Assembly: GCA_902470925.1 (NCBI GenBank)
Contig: CABRIF010000119.1
Span: 1 to 6,785, forward strand
Source of the DNA: an uncultured Collinsella sp.
GTDB taxonomy: Bacteria > Actinomycetota > Coriobacteriia > Coriobacteriales > Coriobacteriaceae
Direction of reading: 5' to 3'
Length of the DNA stretch: 6,785 nucleotides
Part shown: piece by piece, positions 6,740 to 6,785 of the stretch
Position numbering within the stretch: the stretch's first letter is position 1
How the letters are laid out: each line of letters opens with the position of its first letter
Made by a program: the position numbers and the translations under genes
Notes under the pieces: model-generated
Database searches by the model: none
What the model was told of the DNA's origin: nothing
The model's input: only the letters and a program-made list of their open reading frames with translations

Positions 6740-6785
6740 CTGTCTCTTATACACATCTCCGAGCCCACGAGACGTAGAGGAATCT
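6740..6785. other. Illumina Nextera adapter contamination (not genomic)
   Basis: Bases 6740-6758 are CTGTCTCTTATACACATCT, the 19-bp Tn5 mosaic end used in Nextera libraries. Bases 6759-6773 (CCGAGCCCACGAGAC) are the rest of the read-2 transposase adapter. Bases 6774-6781 (GTAGAGGA) match, from memory, the i7 index read N712. Bases 6782-6785 (ATCT) match the start of the P7 tail. The order is exactly that of read-through into the library adapter. The assembly end should be trimmed at 6739. This is not a natural Tn5 or IS50 end: the index and P7 bases are synthetic, and no transposase gene is nearby. Confidence 0.97.

Noticed and set aside
6740..6758. Natural Tn5/IS50 mosaic end marking a transposon insertion
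   Set aside because: It is followed directly by synthetic Nextera adapter, index and P7 bases, so it comes from library preparation.
6559..6768. Complete small novel protein starting MGSEMCIRDS
   Set aside because: The first ten residues are adapter translation; the remainder is the C-terminus of Glf.

Overview
This is a GC-rich bacterial fragment with third codon positions strongly biased to G or C. It holds seven protein-coding genes, and the last is cut off by the end of the assembled DNA. The protein families and base composition fit a high-GC Gram-positive, most plausibly a gut actinobacterium of the Coriobacteriia (Collinsella/Olsenella-like). That placement is inferred from style; no marker gene here settles it. 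All genes look intact apart from the truncated one, and no transposase, phage gene, tRNA, rRNA or CRISPR array is visible.

Layout. The first five genes run on the + strand. They are an RlmD-type 23S rRNA uracil-C5 methyltransferase (52-1371), a DJ-1/YajL-type protein (1456-2001), a Maf nucleotide pyrophosphatase (2011-2583), a P1/DmpA (S58) family peptidase (2734-3744) and an APC-superfamily amino-acid transporter resembling arginine/ornithine antiporters (3899-5350). The DJ-1 and maf genes are 9 nt apart and almost certainly co-transcribed. The other gaps are 84, 150 and 154 nt, and two of them hold notable inverted repeats. A convergent gap of 136 nt with a strong hairpin separates these genes from a minus-strand pair: a family-2 glycosyltransferase (5487-6566) and, upstream of it in transcription, the C-terminal end of UDP-galactopyranose mutase Glf (6559-6739). 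The pair overlaps by 8 nt and looks like the edge of a galactofuranose-containing surface-polysaccharide locus.

How the genes relate. The + strand genes are mostly housekeeping: rRNA modification, protein or metabolite quality control, and nucleotide-pool sanitation. They are followed by a peptide or amide hydrolase and an amino-acid exchanger, which could work together in amino-acid use, although nothing in the sequence proves it.

The most consequential observation is technical. The last 46 bases (6740-6785) are not genomic. They match an Illumina Nextera adapter: the Tn5 mosaic end, the read-2 adapter, an 8-nt index and the first bases of P7. Glf is therefore truncated by the end of the assembly and not by biology, and reading frames that enter the tail encode adapter-derived peptides. 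The most interesting biological structure is a 109-bp nested palindrome (2596-2704) between maf and the peptidase gene. I found no convincing new multi-gene system here.
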